From Hermatobates lingyangjiaoensis (Eukaryota; Arthropoda; Insecta; Hemiptera; Hermatobatidae): a DNA stretch of 64,000 nt. A program made the translations under genes and the position numbers. Shown here piece by piece: positions 11,294 to 21,902 of the stretch. Position 1 is the stretch's first letter, and every line of letters starts with the position of its first letter. The DNA lies in contig JAPFBL010001929.1 of the NCBI GenBank assembly GCA_026182355.1, positions 1,852,001 through 1,916,000 on the forward strand. Direction: 5' to 3'. A model generated the notes under the pieces. It saw only the letters and a list, made by a program, of their open reading frames with translations. It was not told the origin of the DNA and ran no database searches.

Positions 11294-13202
11294 ATTGTTA
11301 TTTCACGTGTTTATGTGAAATCTTTATATATATATTAGTTGTTGTCTGTCTACGGAGTGACTCACATCTATCTTCCTGATGACGAGGCCATCAAAACATA
11401 ATCTGTTGCTCTTTGCCAGCCGAGCAGAGCTCACCTTCTTTCCCTTCTCCTGATGACGACGAGGTTGAAATTTTGCCATTCAATTGTATAAAATTTACTT
11501 GGTCGCTTTAAGTTTGGCATTGTGTTTTTTAAATGACACTAATTTTAAGATATATCCTATGTCATTAGGTTGTTTTGACACGATCTATTCGATTTAAAAT
11601 GAATTTTTCCTCGGATTATGCTGCTATCATAAATCTAAGCTAAATTAGTGAGTGTTCAGTCGGGATGAACATTGTATCAGCATCTGACACTTTCTCAAGA
11701 CCACACCTAAGGTTACTTGACTTGAGTTATAAACAGAAGCGAATATATTCAACATTGTTAGCGTTATAAATCTTTTAACATCCTTGTTAAATATACAGTC
11801 GATTAAAAAGATGTTTATGAGACAGGTCTAAGAGGTAATAGTAGACCAAAAGGGAGACTTAGTGAAATCAAACTGTTACCTCCACTTCTCCATACAGCAC
11901 TTAAGAAGACATTAGTAAGGTTTCCAATCTATAATTAATGTTGCGTTTTGATTTATACCATCTAAGGCGATGGCAGCCGTTACAGCAGCCCCAAATTCAC
12001 GGCAATTACCAAACAGATGCGATTTCCCTCTGAACACGGGTGGTCCACTAACCTGATCAAGAGAAATACCTAACACTCTCTCTCTCTCTTCTTTCAAATC
12101 AGTCCTGTTTTTTTTTTATAATCTTAATAGTGTAACAACTTAAAAGTTAACTGGTTAAGAAATAATTTTACTCGTCCCATGAATATTAAAATTGTTTGGA
12201 TCCTTTTTTTTAAAAAAAATAATTTAATATCTTCTAACCAGTGTTTCTTCCTTAAAGTGACGCAACAAATTAAACAACATTAAAATTGCTTCAATTTGGC
12301 AAAACAAACCAATTCAAGCAAACTGATAGTTTCTTAGTGCCAATAACTTTATTTAGCAACCTGTCTGCTTTCTCTAGATTTGAGCGAGAAACAATTATTA
12401 TGTAACAGATTGAAATCCTTAAATAATTTAAAAACTACGTGTCCATTTAAATTAATTAATTATTTACTTGAGTTGTAAATAGCATTGTCATATTTATAAA
12501 ATAAATAAAAGGCGAATGTTTATTCTGTATTTCTATAAGTTTAACTTTGAATCAGAAGTTTTTTTTAAATTTAAATTATTGCAAGAGAAACTTAAGAACT
12601 AAAGAATGGGTAAAAAAAGATTTAAAATAAGTTACCTATCTAAAAAAATTTGATGAACAATTTCTTTCTCACGTTTTCTTATCTACTAATTGCAAATTGT
12701 ATTGATATTAGCATTAATTTACTTTATGAAATTCATTTTCTGTAACTAATTACAGAGATGTCTGTAATAGTTCACGAATCATAATTTGTAAATTAATGAG
12801 AACATTCATCTTCATTATGGTAGTTCATGGTGAATTCCACAAAAAACAATGTTATTTTTTTTTAAATGTAATATAAGTTTCCGTGGCATGCAACTTCTTA
12901 TTTCGTTTATTACAGCGTCAGGTTTTACTATATTTATTAAGGGATAAAAACTAGTATTTGTTATAAAAAATATTTATTTTTTTTAAAAGAATAAAAAACT
13001 TTCCTTTTGAAAATTAAGGAGTTAATTTCAATATCAATGGCTAGCGTCATCTTGTTGATGTCACATAAATGAACAAAGCATGTGTCATAGCTGCTCCATC
13101 TGGTACCTGATGTACGAAACACTATACGAAACCCGTGCTGCAATAACTGAGCTAATGTTATATCATATGCGAAAAACACGGCCCGCACACACATATATAT
13201 AT
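11294..13202. other. Intergenic with decayed repeat ends
   Basis: At 11370-11480 two CTGATGACG motifs occur in a row, each followed by a short stem and AAAAC or GAAAT (near 11376 and 11449). They look like decayed retroelement tails. The rest to 13202 is AT-rich with no recognisable gene. Confidence 0.4.
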
Positions 13203-13360
13203 AATGATCAAACCACAATAAGAAATGGGAAAACAAGCGGTCTTCGTCAGAGTCAAAAACCCAACAGAGTCAGTTGGGTTTTTGACTCTGACGAAGACCG
13301 CTTGTTACGGTTGAAAGATCTTAGTCTTGTTTTCCCATTTCTTATTGTGGTTTGATCATT
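13203..13360. repeat. GATC-family hairpin, asymmetric
   Basis: Left arm AATGATCAAACCACAATAAG... (13203-13265), right arm about 13276-13360. The left arm lacks the 25-bp stretch ACTAAGATCTTTCAACCGTAA-type that the right arm keeps, so the hairpin is interrupted by a one-sided bulge. The right arm carries the hammerhead-like fold at 13284-13326. Confidence 0.9.
13284..13326 (+). ncRNA. Hammerhead-like fold in GATC hairpin family
   Basis: Helix I is GACT (13284-13287) with AGTC (13323-13326). The core CTGACGA is 13288-13294, followed by one extra A. Helix II is GACCG (13296-13300) with CGGTT (13308-13312). GAAA follows at 13313-13316, then the palindrome AGATCT (13316-13321) and T. Other copies of the arm (14491-14622, 16640-16690, 26953-27005) carry the same layout. 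At 16640 the stem strand reads GACTG and still pairs through a G.U. Confidence 0.55.
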
Positions 13361-13567
13361 GATTGTTATTTTACGTGTTTATGTGAAAGCTTTATATATA
13401 TATACAAAGTTCATTCATAGAATACGCATAAACACATAAAAGAGAACAAGTAGACTCTCTATTATATTTTGACTGACAAGTCATCAGGAAGAAAGATGTA
13501 AGTAGAAAGAAGCAAGCGAGTATATATATATATATGAATAATATCAAAATAACACTTGATGTAATAA

Positions 13568-13788
13568 ATGGATTAATTATTTACCACAATGAATCTAATT
13601 GGAAACAATGCTCTAAGACCTTTCGTCAACACTTCGTCAGAGCGCAAGTGAACTAAAAAAAAATAATTCAATCAACCAGGTTAACAAGTATTTATTATTT
13701 TTTAGTTCACTTGCTCTCTGACAAAGTGTTGACGAAAGGCCTTAGAGCATTGTTTCCAAATTAGATTCATTGTGGTAAATTAATCCAT
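13568..13788. repeat. Inverted repeat, GGATTAATTATTTACCAC family
   Basis: Arms of about 95 bp (13568-13660 and 13697-13788) with several mismatches flank a loop with AACCAGGTTAACAAG. A third, single arm of the same family lies at about 15815-15960. (TA)n flanks both. Confidence 0.85.
13714..13747 (+). ncRNA. Hammerhead-like fold, CTCT/AGAG copy
   Basis: Helix I is CTCT (13714-13717) with AGAG (13744-13747). The core is CTGACAA (13718-13724), then an extra A. The short helix II is GT/AC in GTGTTGAC (13726-13733). GAAA follows, then palindrome AGGCCT (13737-13742) and T. The core has A in place of G8, so it is probably inactive. Confidence 0.5.
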
Positions 13789-13865
13789 ATATATATATAT
13801 ATATATAAACTAGAATTTAAAAAAGAACACATAGAAAGGAAACCACTGAACTCACTACTATACAT

Positions 13866-13965
13866 AAACACAAAAACTGAAACACAACAAAGACTCACTT
13901 TCAATATTCGCCATTACGGTCGAAATATTGAAAAGTGAGTGTTTGTTGTGTTTCAGTTTATGTGC
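13866..13965. repeat. Inverted repeat with GAAATATTG centre
   Basis: Arms ATAAACACAAAAACTGAAAC.. (from 13866) and ..TTTCAGTTTATGTG (to about 13965) pair with a few mismatches around GCCATTACGGTCGAAATATTG. Flanked by (TA)n. Confidence 0.8.
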
Positions 13966-13983
13966 CACTGCTTATTTTAATTG

Positions 13984-13984
<1 letters not shown>

Positions 13985-14024
<40 letters not shown>
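13985..14024. repeat. (TA)n microsatellite
   Basis: About 20 TA units between two hairpin elements. Confidence 0.95.
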
Positions 14025-14027
<3 letters not shown>

Positions 14028-14200
14028 AACAAACACTTTTTCTTTTTCTCGGAGTTTGGTCAGGGTTAATATATAGAATCAACTTTTTGCCAACGTTTCG
14101 TCTTTATTTCAAGACATCCTCAGGGCTATAAATGAAGGCTGGGTTCTGCTACATAACAACAACCGTTAACCGAGAAAAAGGAAAAGTGTTTGTTAATATT
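14028..14200. repeat. Inverted repeat with retroelement-tail insert
   Basis: Outer arms AAACAAACACTTTTTCTTTT (about 14028-14055) and the reverse complement ending AAAAGTGTTTGTT (about 14170-14196) enclose the hammerhead-like fold at 14089-14126. The left arm is shared with the hairpin at 3265-3357. Confidence 0.8.
14089..14126 (-). ncRNA. Hammerhead-like fold, GCC/GGC copy
   Basis: Read on the minus strand. Helix I is GCC (14126-14124) with GGC (14091-14089). The core CTGAGGA is 14123-14117, followed by one extra T. Helix II is a perfect five-pair GTCTT (14115-14111) with AAGAC (14104-14100). GAAA follows, then palindrome ACGT (14096-14093) and T. All core bases of the CUGANGA / GAA pattern are present. 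This is one of the cleanest copies. Confidence 0.6.
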
Positions 14201-14222
14201 TTGTGGTCAAGAAAACAGTACC

Positions 14223-14223
<1 letters not shown>

Positions 14224-14259
<36 letters not shown>
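14224..14259. repeat. (TA)n microsatellite
   Basis: About 18 TA units. Confidence 0.95.
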
Positions 14260-14261
<2 letters not shown>

Positions 14262-14405
14262 AAACACACACAGGGAAAAGAATGTACACTTACTAAATTA
14301 AATATTTTTAACTGTTTTTGTCCTCTCTTCTAGTCTTCTCCTGATGACGGACAATAGTTCGAAATATTGATTTTAGTAAGTGTGTGTTTTCTCTTTTTTC
14401 TGTGT
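14262..14405. repeat. Inverted repeat, ACACACAGGGAAAAGA family
   Basis: The left arm (AAAACACACACAGGGAAAAG.., TACACTTACTAAAT) pairs with the right arm (ATTTTAGTAAGTGTGTGTTTTCTC) around 14341. It contains a hammerhead-like core at 14341-14364 (CTGATGA, extra C, GGAC with GTTC, GAAA, then ATAT). Helix I is weak here. Confidence 0.75.
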
Positions 14406-14490
14406 CCTGATTTGTGTAATTCAAAGCTTTATAAATCCGTGTGGACGTTTCTTCAATTTAGTCTATATATATACATATATATATATATGT

Positions 14491-14622
14491 GGGAAAACAA
14501 GACTAAGATCTTTCAACCGTAACAAGCGGTCTTCGTCAGAGTCAAAAACCCAACTGCAGTTGGATTTTAGACTCTGACGAAGACCGCTTGTTACGGTTGA
14601 AAGATCTTAGTCTTGTTTTCCC
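14491..14622. repeat. GATC-family hairpin, nearly no loop
   Basis: Arms of about 65 bp (14491-14555 and 14558-14622) pair around ACTGCAGT, with two mismatches near the centre. It contains the CTGACGA ... GAAAGATC unit in both arms, in opposite orientations. It is flanked by TA-rich tracts and followed by the family tail CACGTGTTTATGTGAAATC. Confidence 0.95.
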
Positions 14623-14689
14623 ATTTCTTATTGTGGTTTAATCATTGATTGTTGTTTCACGTGTTTATGTGAAATCTTTTTATATATAT

Positions 14690-14770
14690 ATATATGTATA
14701 TATATATTTCAGGAGCCCTGAAATATATATATTTATGTATATATATATTTCAGGAGCCCTGAAAGAACAC
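14690..14770. repeat. Tandem duplication with CAGGAGCCCTG palindrome
   Basis: TATGTATATATATATTTCAG followed by GAGCCCTGAAA occurs twice in a row. Each unit contains TTCAGGAGCCCTGAA. The second copy runs directly into the PLE remnant. Confidence 0.8.
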
Positions 14771-15075
14771 TTACAAAAGATGTATAAAACAAAAATTTCC
14801 AGGGAAACAATACCAAAATAATAGCGATAGAAAAAGACGAAAAAAGACTCAGAATACTGGAAGCATTATACATTCTTGAGAAAGCTCCAAATATAAAAAA
14901 ACAAAAAGAAAATTTTAGTAACGGGTTGCGCTTGTTTGGAAACCTCAAGCAAGTGAGAGGGGCACAGGTTGGCGGGAGGAAATTAGGATGTAAGCAGCGT
15001 GGTTCAAACTCTGCAGTAGGTGAAACATCAGACCTTCCAGGGATCTCAGGACATAAACAAACTAATATCAACATT
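14752..15075 (+). pseudogene. PLE C-terminal coding remnant
   Basis: Plus-strand translation gives ALKEHLQKMYKTKISRETIP, then after a frameshift near 14815 EKDEKRLRILEALYILEKAP and NIKKQKENF. Penelope-like elements end their GIY-YIG endonuclease region with such a segment (Leu/Ile-Glu-Ala-Leu, then P and N/Q). The remnant lacks the RT and GIY-YIG core, so it is a 5'-truncated insertion. The following 100 bp lead to the hammerhead-like fold at 15180, as expected for a PLE 3' terminus. The longer frame on the opposite strand (14733-15074) is a shadow. Confidence 0.7.
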
Positions 15076-15179
15076 GCAACCTCATACCTGACTGTATAAC
15101 CTGCTTATAATGTTTACTTAATTAGTGTAATTTACCTTTGTATTTTTTTTGACTAATTGTTATTAAGTATTGTAAAATT

Positions 15180-15225
15180 GATATTTCTGAAGATGGTGTA
15201 AGAAGCACCGAAATATGTCAAATAC
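15180..15225 (+). ncRNA. Hammerhead-like fold downstream of PLE remnant
   Basis: Helix I is ATTT (15183-15186) with AAAT (15220-15223). The core CTGAAGA is 15187-15193, then one extra T. Helix II is GGTG (15195-15198) with CACC (15206-15209). GAAA is 15210-15213, and GTC at 15217-15219 sits where a cleavage triplet would be. It lies 105 bp after the PLE coding remnant on the same strand. Confidence 0.55.
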
Positions 15226-15539
15226 AAATTTGAAAAAGTATGGTGACCTAATATTTGAGTCAAACAACCTAAAATTGAAGAAAAGGTTTAGTAGTTCGGA
15301 GAAACATTCAACGAAGTTAAGTAAAGTGAAGTCAGACATAACGTTTTCAAATATATGTATTTAAGAAGGACTGCTACAAACTTTTACGAATATATAAATG
15401 AGTAATAGTTGGAAGTAGTTCTTTTTGGATATATATTTTTAAAAAAGATATTTTTTTCTTGTTCTTGACTAGTTGTTTATTAAATTTTTTGAGCTTCGAA
15501 AATATTTTTTCAGTTCAAGACTTTTCAAAAAGTATTTCA

Positions 15540-15740
15540 CCGCAGTTCTTTTCACAAGGTTTATTTCTATTGTTCAACATTTTCTTGTGACTTTAATCAC
15601 CACCTTCAGGAAATACCATTGAAAAAACTTCAATAAACATGTGTCACAGTCTTAATTTTAATGTTATTTCCTGAAGATGGTGATTGAAGTCACTGAAACA
15701 TGTTGAAAATAGAAATAAACCTTTTGAAAAGAACTATGAT
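15540..15740. repeat. Inverted repeat carrying two hammerhead-like folds
   Basis: Arms about 15540-15640 and 15655-15740 are imperfect reverse complements. The plus-strand fold spans 15663-15720: TTTC / GAAA helix I, core CTGAAGA (15671-15677), extra T, stem GGTGA with TCACT, GAA, palindrome ACATGT, T. The minus-strand copy (about 15565-15622) reads CTGAAGG and is more decayed. Confidence 0.7.
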
Positions 15741-15814
15741 GAATTATTAAACAGATGAAGACTTCTTCATCATTAAACACATTCAGAGTTACCAAAAATT
15801 CTAGAAACTTCAAT

Positions 15815-15960
15815 CAGGTTAACAAGTATTTATTATTTTTTAGTTCACTTTCTTTCTGACGATGTGTTGACGAAAGGCGTTAGAGCATTGTTTCCAAATT
15901 AGTTTCATTGTGGTAAATTAATCCATCTATTAGATCAAGTGTTATTTTGATTATTATTCA
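15815..15960 (+). repeat. Single arm of 13568 family, with fold
   Basis: Matches the right arm of the 13568-13788 inverted repeat. It carries a hammerhead-like fold at 15852-15885: CTTT with AGAG (one G.U), core CTGACGA (15856-15862), extra T, GTGTTGAC, GAAA, palindrome-like AGGCGT, T. The CTCT-to-CTTT change relative to 13714 keeps helix I paired. Confidence 0.75.
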
Positions 15961-15971
15961 TATATATATAT

Positions 15972-16198
15972 ACAAACAAACTAAAGTTTATCGGGACTCG
16001 GTCAGTTCTTCAGGTTCAAATCAAACTCTCATTGCCAACGTTTTGGTTTTTATTTAAAACCTTTTTCATAGGCCTACTATGACTACTACTTTTAAGTAGG
16101 CCTATGAAAAAGGTTTTAAATAAAAACCGAAACGTTGGCAATGAGAGTTTGATTTGAACCTGAAGAACTGACCGAGTCCCGATAACTTTAGTTTGTTT
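15972..16198. repeat. Long near-perfect hairpin
   Basis: Arms of about 105 bp (15972-16079 and 16095-16198) start AAACAAACTAAAGTTTATCG and differ by only a few bases. On the plus strand the right arm contains GCC (16100-16102), the degenerate core TATGAAA, stem GGTTTT / AAAACC, GAAA, ACGT, T and GGC (16137-16139). Confidence 0.92.
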
Positions 16199-16260
16199 CT
16201 ATTCCACGGTCGATTTTTTTATCAATATATATATATATATATATTTTTAGTTGTATTTAA

Positions 16261-16405
16261 TTTTTTAGTTGTATATCTGTCACACGGTCGAGAAGTTATT
16301 AGTGTTTATATATTTTTTGGGAAAATAAAGGACAAAGAAACTGACCGCATCCCGATCAATCATTTTTTAGTTGTATATCTGTCACACGGTCGAGAAGTTA
16401 TTAGT

Positions 16406-16415
<10 letters not shown>
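16261..16415. repeat. 53-bp direct repeat pair
   Basis: TTTTTTAGTTGTATATCTGT and the following CACACGGTCGAGAAGTTATT occur at 16261-16313 and again at 16363-16415, 102 bp apart. The second runs into (TA)n (16410-16441). Confidence 0.9.
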
Positions 16416-16440
<25 letters not shown>

Positions 16441-16446
<6 letters not shown>

Positions 16447-16727
16447 GATTTCACATAAACATGTGAAATAATCAATGATCAAACCACAATAAGAAAATGG
16501 GAAAACAAGACTAATATCTTTCAACCGTAACAAGCGGTCTTTGTCAGAGTCAAAAACCCAACTGACGATATATATATCAAAAGATTTCACATAAACACGT
16601 GAAATAACAATCAATGATAAAACCAAATTACTGTAAGCAGTTGGGTTTTTGACTCTGACGAAGACTGCTTGTTACGGTTGAAAGATCTTAGTCTTGTTTT
16701 CCCATTTCTTATTGTGGTTTGATCATA
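16441..16727. repeat. GATC-family hairpin with nested arm in loop
   Basis: Outer arms (about 16470-16564 and 16640-16727) pair. The loop (16565-16639) contains a further partial copy of the family tail (AAGATTTCACATAAACACG..ATCAATGATAAAACC). The structure looks like an insertion of the family into itself. Confidence 0.85.
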
Positions 16728-19189
16728 TATATATTCACCTTTAATATAAAAATGACAACAGTAAGTTCCTTCTCGTATTAAGTAATCTAATATCGGATTT
16801 ATTAACATTAATTCTATTAAAATAACAATAGTCAAACGAAGTAGTAATTTATTAGAATGAAGGAATGTTTTAAAAATTATAACATTAATCAATAATTAAA
16901 TCACAATTACAGTAATTTACGTTTGAAAACAATTTAACATAATTAAATACAATAAAAGTACGTAGCAATCAGATCGTTTCAAATAAAATATAATAAACCA
17001 TATGGTTACTCATTCAAGTATTTTATTGACTGAAGATATTATATAACCCAAAATATTGAGACATCCAATCAGGGTTTATTTAAGGACTAGATGAAATCTG
17101 AGCTAATGTCGGGACGTCTAGGAGCTCAATTAAATCAAGTATAAAAACTACCGTTTTGTGGGGAAAGAGGGATTAGGGGAGCAGGTGAAGTGGATTCAGT
17201 AATGCACATTGCCTTGGGAGTAACTTATTACTGACATGGAGCGGAGTAATGGAAGGAAAGGCCGATCGCCATCGCTGCTGGGGCACTCTTTTTGCCCTTC
17301 CGTCCCATATAGTCCAGACACGTTCCCCTCTAATTCCTACCCTTATCCATTACCGCAATAATAAAACCGTCTAGGACTAGTATAAAAACAAGTAAATAAT
17401 TAGAGACTATGTACTGATGGGGTTGAGAAAGGGAGATTAAAATCATTTGGAAAGGGTTTAAAGGGTGGTTGTAGGAGGGGGGCAAAAAAAAATCAGGTGA
17501 GTTGGAGGGGAGGTGTCGCGTGCTTCAACCCTTACTGGGTAAGGGGTTTGTTTTTAAAGGAGGCTTCCAGACAGCCTCTGTTTGTAATAGACCCTCATCT
17601 ATGAGGCAGACAGACTCCTGGCGCCAAGGCGTTCTTGTGTGTAACGTGCAAACTTCATTCAAGACAAAACTTTTCTGCGACATACTTCAGTGAAACTACA
17701 TTACATCACTATCAAATCAAAAAACTATTAATTATTTATCTTTAAAGAGTATGGCAGTCAGAAGAAACACATTGATATATATGGTGTTCTCAACACCCAC
17801 AGCATGATTAATAATTAGCTATCAATTAATAAAACAAGTAAAAAACACATTATTGAGATAAATCAAATAAGGATAGGCGATTAGGAAAAAAAGAAACAAA
17901 TAACAGATATTCAGTGACAAAAGAACCGACAATGCTTGGGAGGATGCCAAAAACAGTTTTACTAATAACACGTTTTAAGGAACTGGTAAACTAAACATGA
18001 CAAACATTCAACGAAATATGTTTACTGATGAAGCATATAGCAAAAGATCATATCATTGAAAATGAAGAAGATACAATAACAATGAAGAATGGAAAGCACT
18101 GGATTAGGAAATATACTGTATTAAAAACATATTGCGAATGAAAATCATAAAATATGAAAATGAAATAGATACAACGATGATAAAGAATTATATAGCCGTG
18201 GATGAGACAGCTACTATCTGGAAAACAAATAGCTTATAAAGTTTATAAACAGAAAAATGAAGAATTCATCATAATGATGAAGGAAGAAAAAGATGCGTAT
18301 AAAAAAATTAGTTATATGTAAAATATATAACAAAAGATGATCACAATTATATAACAGGCAATAACAATTAAGAATTTGATAGGAATAGATTGAGAAATCG
18401 GCTGTTTACAAAACATATACCAAACGAAGATGACAAATATGAAAATATATTAAAATGAGGAATATTAGAATGCTGATGAAGAAACCTTGTAAAACCGAAA
18501 CATATATGAAACAAACTTTGCAAATATGGAAATTAAGAAGATATAATCAAAATAATGAAGAAAGAGAAAGCAGACAAGATATTGAATAATTATTACGCTC
18601 TGACAAACTATATATCAATGCACGACTGAAACACCCCAATATTAAATAAACAGTAGGCCTTGATAAATTACCCTATTTTATACGAAATTTATTAACTCTA
18701 ATGATCGATTTAATCACTTCTTTGAGAGAAATTAGATTTATAATGGAGCTGCTCATGTAGGATGAATGTTGATTTTGTGTTCAGTTATCTTGATGTAATT
18801 GAGATTAACTGTAATAAAGGTTAATTTTGTCTAGTCATTTATTGCTATATGTTTATAGTGATCACATAACTTTAATAAATAATATATATATATAATTAAA
18901 TTTCTTACTCATTTCCTTCCTTACACATTTTTTGGACAGCATTTCCAACGTTCTTTCCATTTATCAGGTGTTAAATTTAGAAGTTCACTAAAAGATCTAC
19001 TAGCAAAATTCATGTATTCTAACAATTAAAAACTAACGTTTTGGTCTTCCTAGAACATCTTCAGAGTATAGACAATTCTAAGTTTTACTAAACTAAACTT
19101 ACTAAATAAAATTTCATTAAGTATAGTTCAAGATCCACAAAACACATGCACACAATAAATTGAAAATCAATGTCCAAACAACAAAGCTC
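16728..19189. other. Intergenic, no gene supported
   Basis: 17150-17690 is less AT-rich and open for 63 codons, with no recognised motif. 17750-18650 is A-rich with many short AAGAAG and GAAAATG stretches. A decayed CTGATGAAG...ACCGAAAC motif lies near 18472-18510. No gene was recognised. Confidence 0.4.
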
Positions 19190-19280
19190 ATTCAACCATA
19201 TCAAGCGGTTTTCGTCAGAGTTAAATCTTAAGAGTTGAGATTTGACTCTAACGAAAACTGATTGTTATGGTTGAAAGATC
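19190..19280. repeat. Decayed GATC-family hairpin
   Basis: TTCAACCATATCAAGCGG..CGTCAGAGTTAAATC pairs with GATTTGACTCTAACG..TTGTTATGGTTGAAAGATC around AAGAGT. Substitutions mark it as older than the 11-16 kb copies. Confidence 0.8.
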
Positions 19281-19379
19281 TTTGTCTTTTTTCTAATTTC
19301 AAAATATATAGATACTTTAAAAATGCAAAAAACGATTAAAAATGGAAAACTAAAGTCCAATATAGACCAAATAAAAACA

Positions 19380-19575
19380 CAGATAAATTAAAAATACACT
19401 TACAGTTTCTAATTTTCAGTTTGAACCATCATCAGGAGGGATAAGAGAGGAAAACAAAAAGCACTGGTGCATAGACGGTTGCTGCACTAGTGAGCTTAGT
19501 TTTCCTCTCTCTTATCTCTCCTGCTGACGGTTCAATCAAAAAATAGAGAGTGTAATGTGTTTTTAATTTATCTAT
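19380..19575. repeat. Inverted repeat with CATCATCAGGAGG arms
   Basis: Left AAATTAAAAATACACTTACA..TTTGAACCATCATCAGGAGG..GAGAGGAAAAC pairs imperfectly with right GTTTTCCTCTC..CTCCTGCTGACGGTTCAA..GTGTTTTTAATTT. The centre is CACTGGTGCATAGACGG. The CTGATGATGGTTC motif is a decayed relative of the hammerhead-like ends. Confidence 0.8.
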
Positions 19576-20464
19576 GATTCTTTGCCTATATTAAACGTTA
19601 TATACATTTCAATAAAAAATATATTGTAAATACATTTGTAAATTTAACTTGATTATTATTTAAATTTAGTTAATTTATTTTTTAATTTATTCATTTTCTG
19701 TTGGATTAAATTTTATTTTTTATAAAAAAATCTTTTTTATCGCATATTATTTATTTACAGTTTTTTCTTCTTCAGCTATTTCTAGAATTTTTTTCAGTTC
19801 TTTGTGGTCAAGCTGCAAATATTAATTATTTATTGCTTATCATAATTCTGATAACAATGTACTTAGAATTCTAACTATAATACTCCCCTTTTTTAACGGA
19901 GCGTGAATTCTGCTTTACACATAACTATTAGTTACTTCTTAGCTCATATTTCATACTTCTTCTACTATTTTATAGTATTCTAATATCTTTTAAATTTTTC
20001 GAACTTCATACTCATCTTGACATCAAAGGAATCAATCAAATTAATCAAAGGAACTATGGTTTACTGTAAGTGTTGAAATACTTTTTTTTCTAATCCAATT
20101 GTATCTGAGTACATAGGTGCGCAGGTCTGTCGTGTTTAATAATTTTCTTGCTTAATCTCAGAAAAGAACCGCCAAATACTAGAGACTCACGAGCTATGCA
20201 AGCATTATTTGTGTGGTATTTATTCATGATTAGAATAGAAAAAGAAACACTAAGTCTAAACACAATGGATTTCATCAAAAGTCGACCCGTTTCGAACAGT
20301 GTACATCGTCACTTTACATGATATTTATTATTTATCGTTACACGTTTCAATATTAAGGTTACACGATTTATATTAATTTAATAAAACATTGTAATATTCT
20401 TGGCTTTATAACATACTAGACTACCCATGACCAGTTGGGTCATACATCACCTTCATTTTTAATG
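19576..20464. other. AT-rich intergenic, no gene seen
   Basis: A decayed CGTTTCGAACAGTGTAC motif (near 20287) resembles the GTTCGAAACG ends on the minus strand. Nothing else was recognised. Confidence 0.4.
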
Positions 20465-20760
20465 TAATCATGTTCACGTAAATATAGGTGAACTATAAAT
20501 GACCCTACTAAGAGCAACATGTAATTGGCCATGTTGGAATACTGCTTTACCTAAATGAATTAACCTTTCTGTAGAGTCTCTCCTTGAGACTAATGAATAG
20601 TCATGATAAATGCTAAATGAATTGGAAATTGAATCCTTGAAAAAGAAATGTTGCCCTCTTTAGATAAAACAAATTTCAATCATGGAATTTAAACTATTTT
20701 CCCTTGAAACCGTGATGCAATAATTTTCCAAACAATGACTTAATCGTAAAGCTCCTCAGT
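20465..20760 (-). pseudogene. Helitron/PIF1-type helicase C-terminal relic
   Basis: Minus-strand translation gives SFSRIQFPIHLAFIMTIH, a stop, SQGETLQK and, after a frameshift, VFQHGQLHVALSRVI. The PIF1-family helicase of Helitrons ends with RRQFPI.LAFAMTINKSQGQTL and VFSHGQLYVALSRV, and the match is clear. Stops and a frameshift make it a relic. No Rep domain and no Helitron 3' hairpin could be confirmed in the flanks. Confidence 0.75.
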
Positions 20761-21719
20761 TATTAGTCTTGTTTCATTATATAAGCGCGTTAGATCAAAT
20801 TAATATGTCAAATATGTCGCAATATTAATATTAATAATAACATGTCGTAATAGTAACATATTAATATGTAATATGTCGAATTAATGTATTTAATTTATTT
20901 TAAACTGAATTCAATTTCGTTAAATGACTCCTTGAAGAATGAAGTCGTAGTATTTGATTTGGTTCATGTTCATTATAAAGTTTAGAGGCAGTAATTCTGG
21001 CATACAGCGTAGACGTCATCTGGAAACAGATGTGTTGACAGGTCCGGAAGTCACCTGAAGAAGGTCTGCTGTACGAAGGGAGAAAAACTAGACACGTGGC
21101 ATCATTTTGAGAGAACCTTTCATGGTGTATAGACTCTCTCTCACTTTCTCTCACTATCAATATTGCTTCTATTTCGATATATACTCTTACATTAACGAAA
21201 AAAAAACTCAATTTTAATTTAAAAATGAATCCTTATAAGATCATAGAATACAGAGCCGAACGGTAAGAAAGCGTGTACACCAGTTGATACATGGAAAGTC
21301 AGAGAGTTTCCCAAAAAAGTTTGTTTAAAATAAGATTCTGCATTGAGACTTCTGTGCTCTGTAAAAGGAAAAAACCTTGATCTACTGCAGCCTTTTGAAG
21401 CGGTACATGGACCTATAGTCAAGTATAGTGTCAACTCTCTTGGAAAGATAGAATACGAATACTTATTTCTTATTAAATTTAGTTCATTTTGTTTTAAGTT
21501 TGATTATTTTGATTTTTGTTAATGTTTTTTAAAATAAACAATAAGTTAATATGAACTGTTTGTAATTAGTTTGTTTTTATGGAGAATAGTAAGGTTGCAG
21601 TTGCCGTCGCACGAGAGAACACACATAGGCAGGCCAAAGATTCACCCTTTATGATATTACACAATGAACATTGAAAGTCCTAAAATTTTACCTGACACAG
21701 ATATATTTAGAAGTAGGAA
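20761..21719. other. Intergenic, no gene supported
   Basis: Two short minus-strand frames (20900-21211 and 21219-21434) have no recognisable motif. The region is otherwise AT-rich. Confidence 0.4.
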
Positions 21720-21902
21720 TCATAAACGGTGCCTGACATCCTATAGGCTTGGGAATGCCGGTATAAGATCCTATCTGATTTTTTTTTCACTTCTCGCGTG
21801 AATAAATCGAAGGTCAAAGTGAGTATTAAATATAAGTAAGAGTAAAAACTCCTGATTACAAGACCAGAGGCAATTTAAGCTATTGGGCTAACTTGGCCCC
21901 TA
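21720..21902 (-). repeat. tRNA-derived SINE, decayed copy
   Basis: On the minus strand from 21902: GGGGCCAAGTTAGCCCAATAG (A-box-like), TCTTGTAATCAGGAG where box B should be, then the core TTCGATTTATTCACGCGAGA shared with the SINEs at 23978 and 24986. Confidence 0.6.

Noticed and set aside
20400..20470. Helitron 3' terminus next to the helicase relic
   Set aside because: No clear hairpin plus CTRR end could be identified; only the helicase remnant is annotated.
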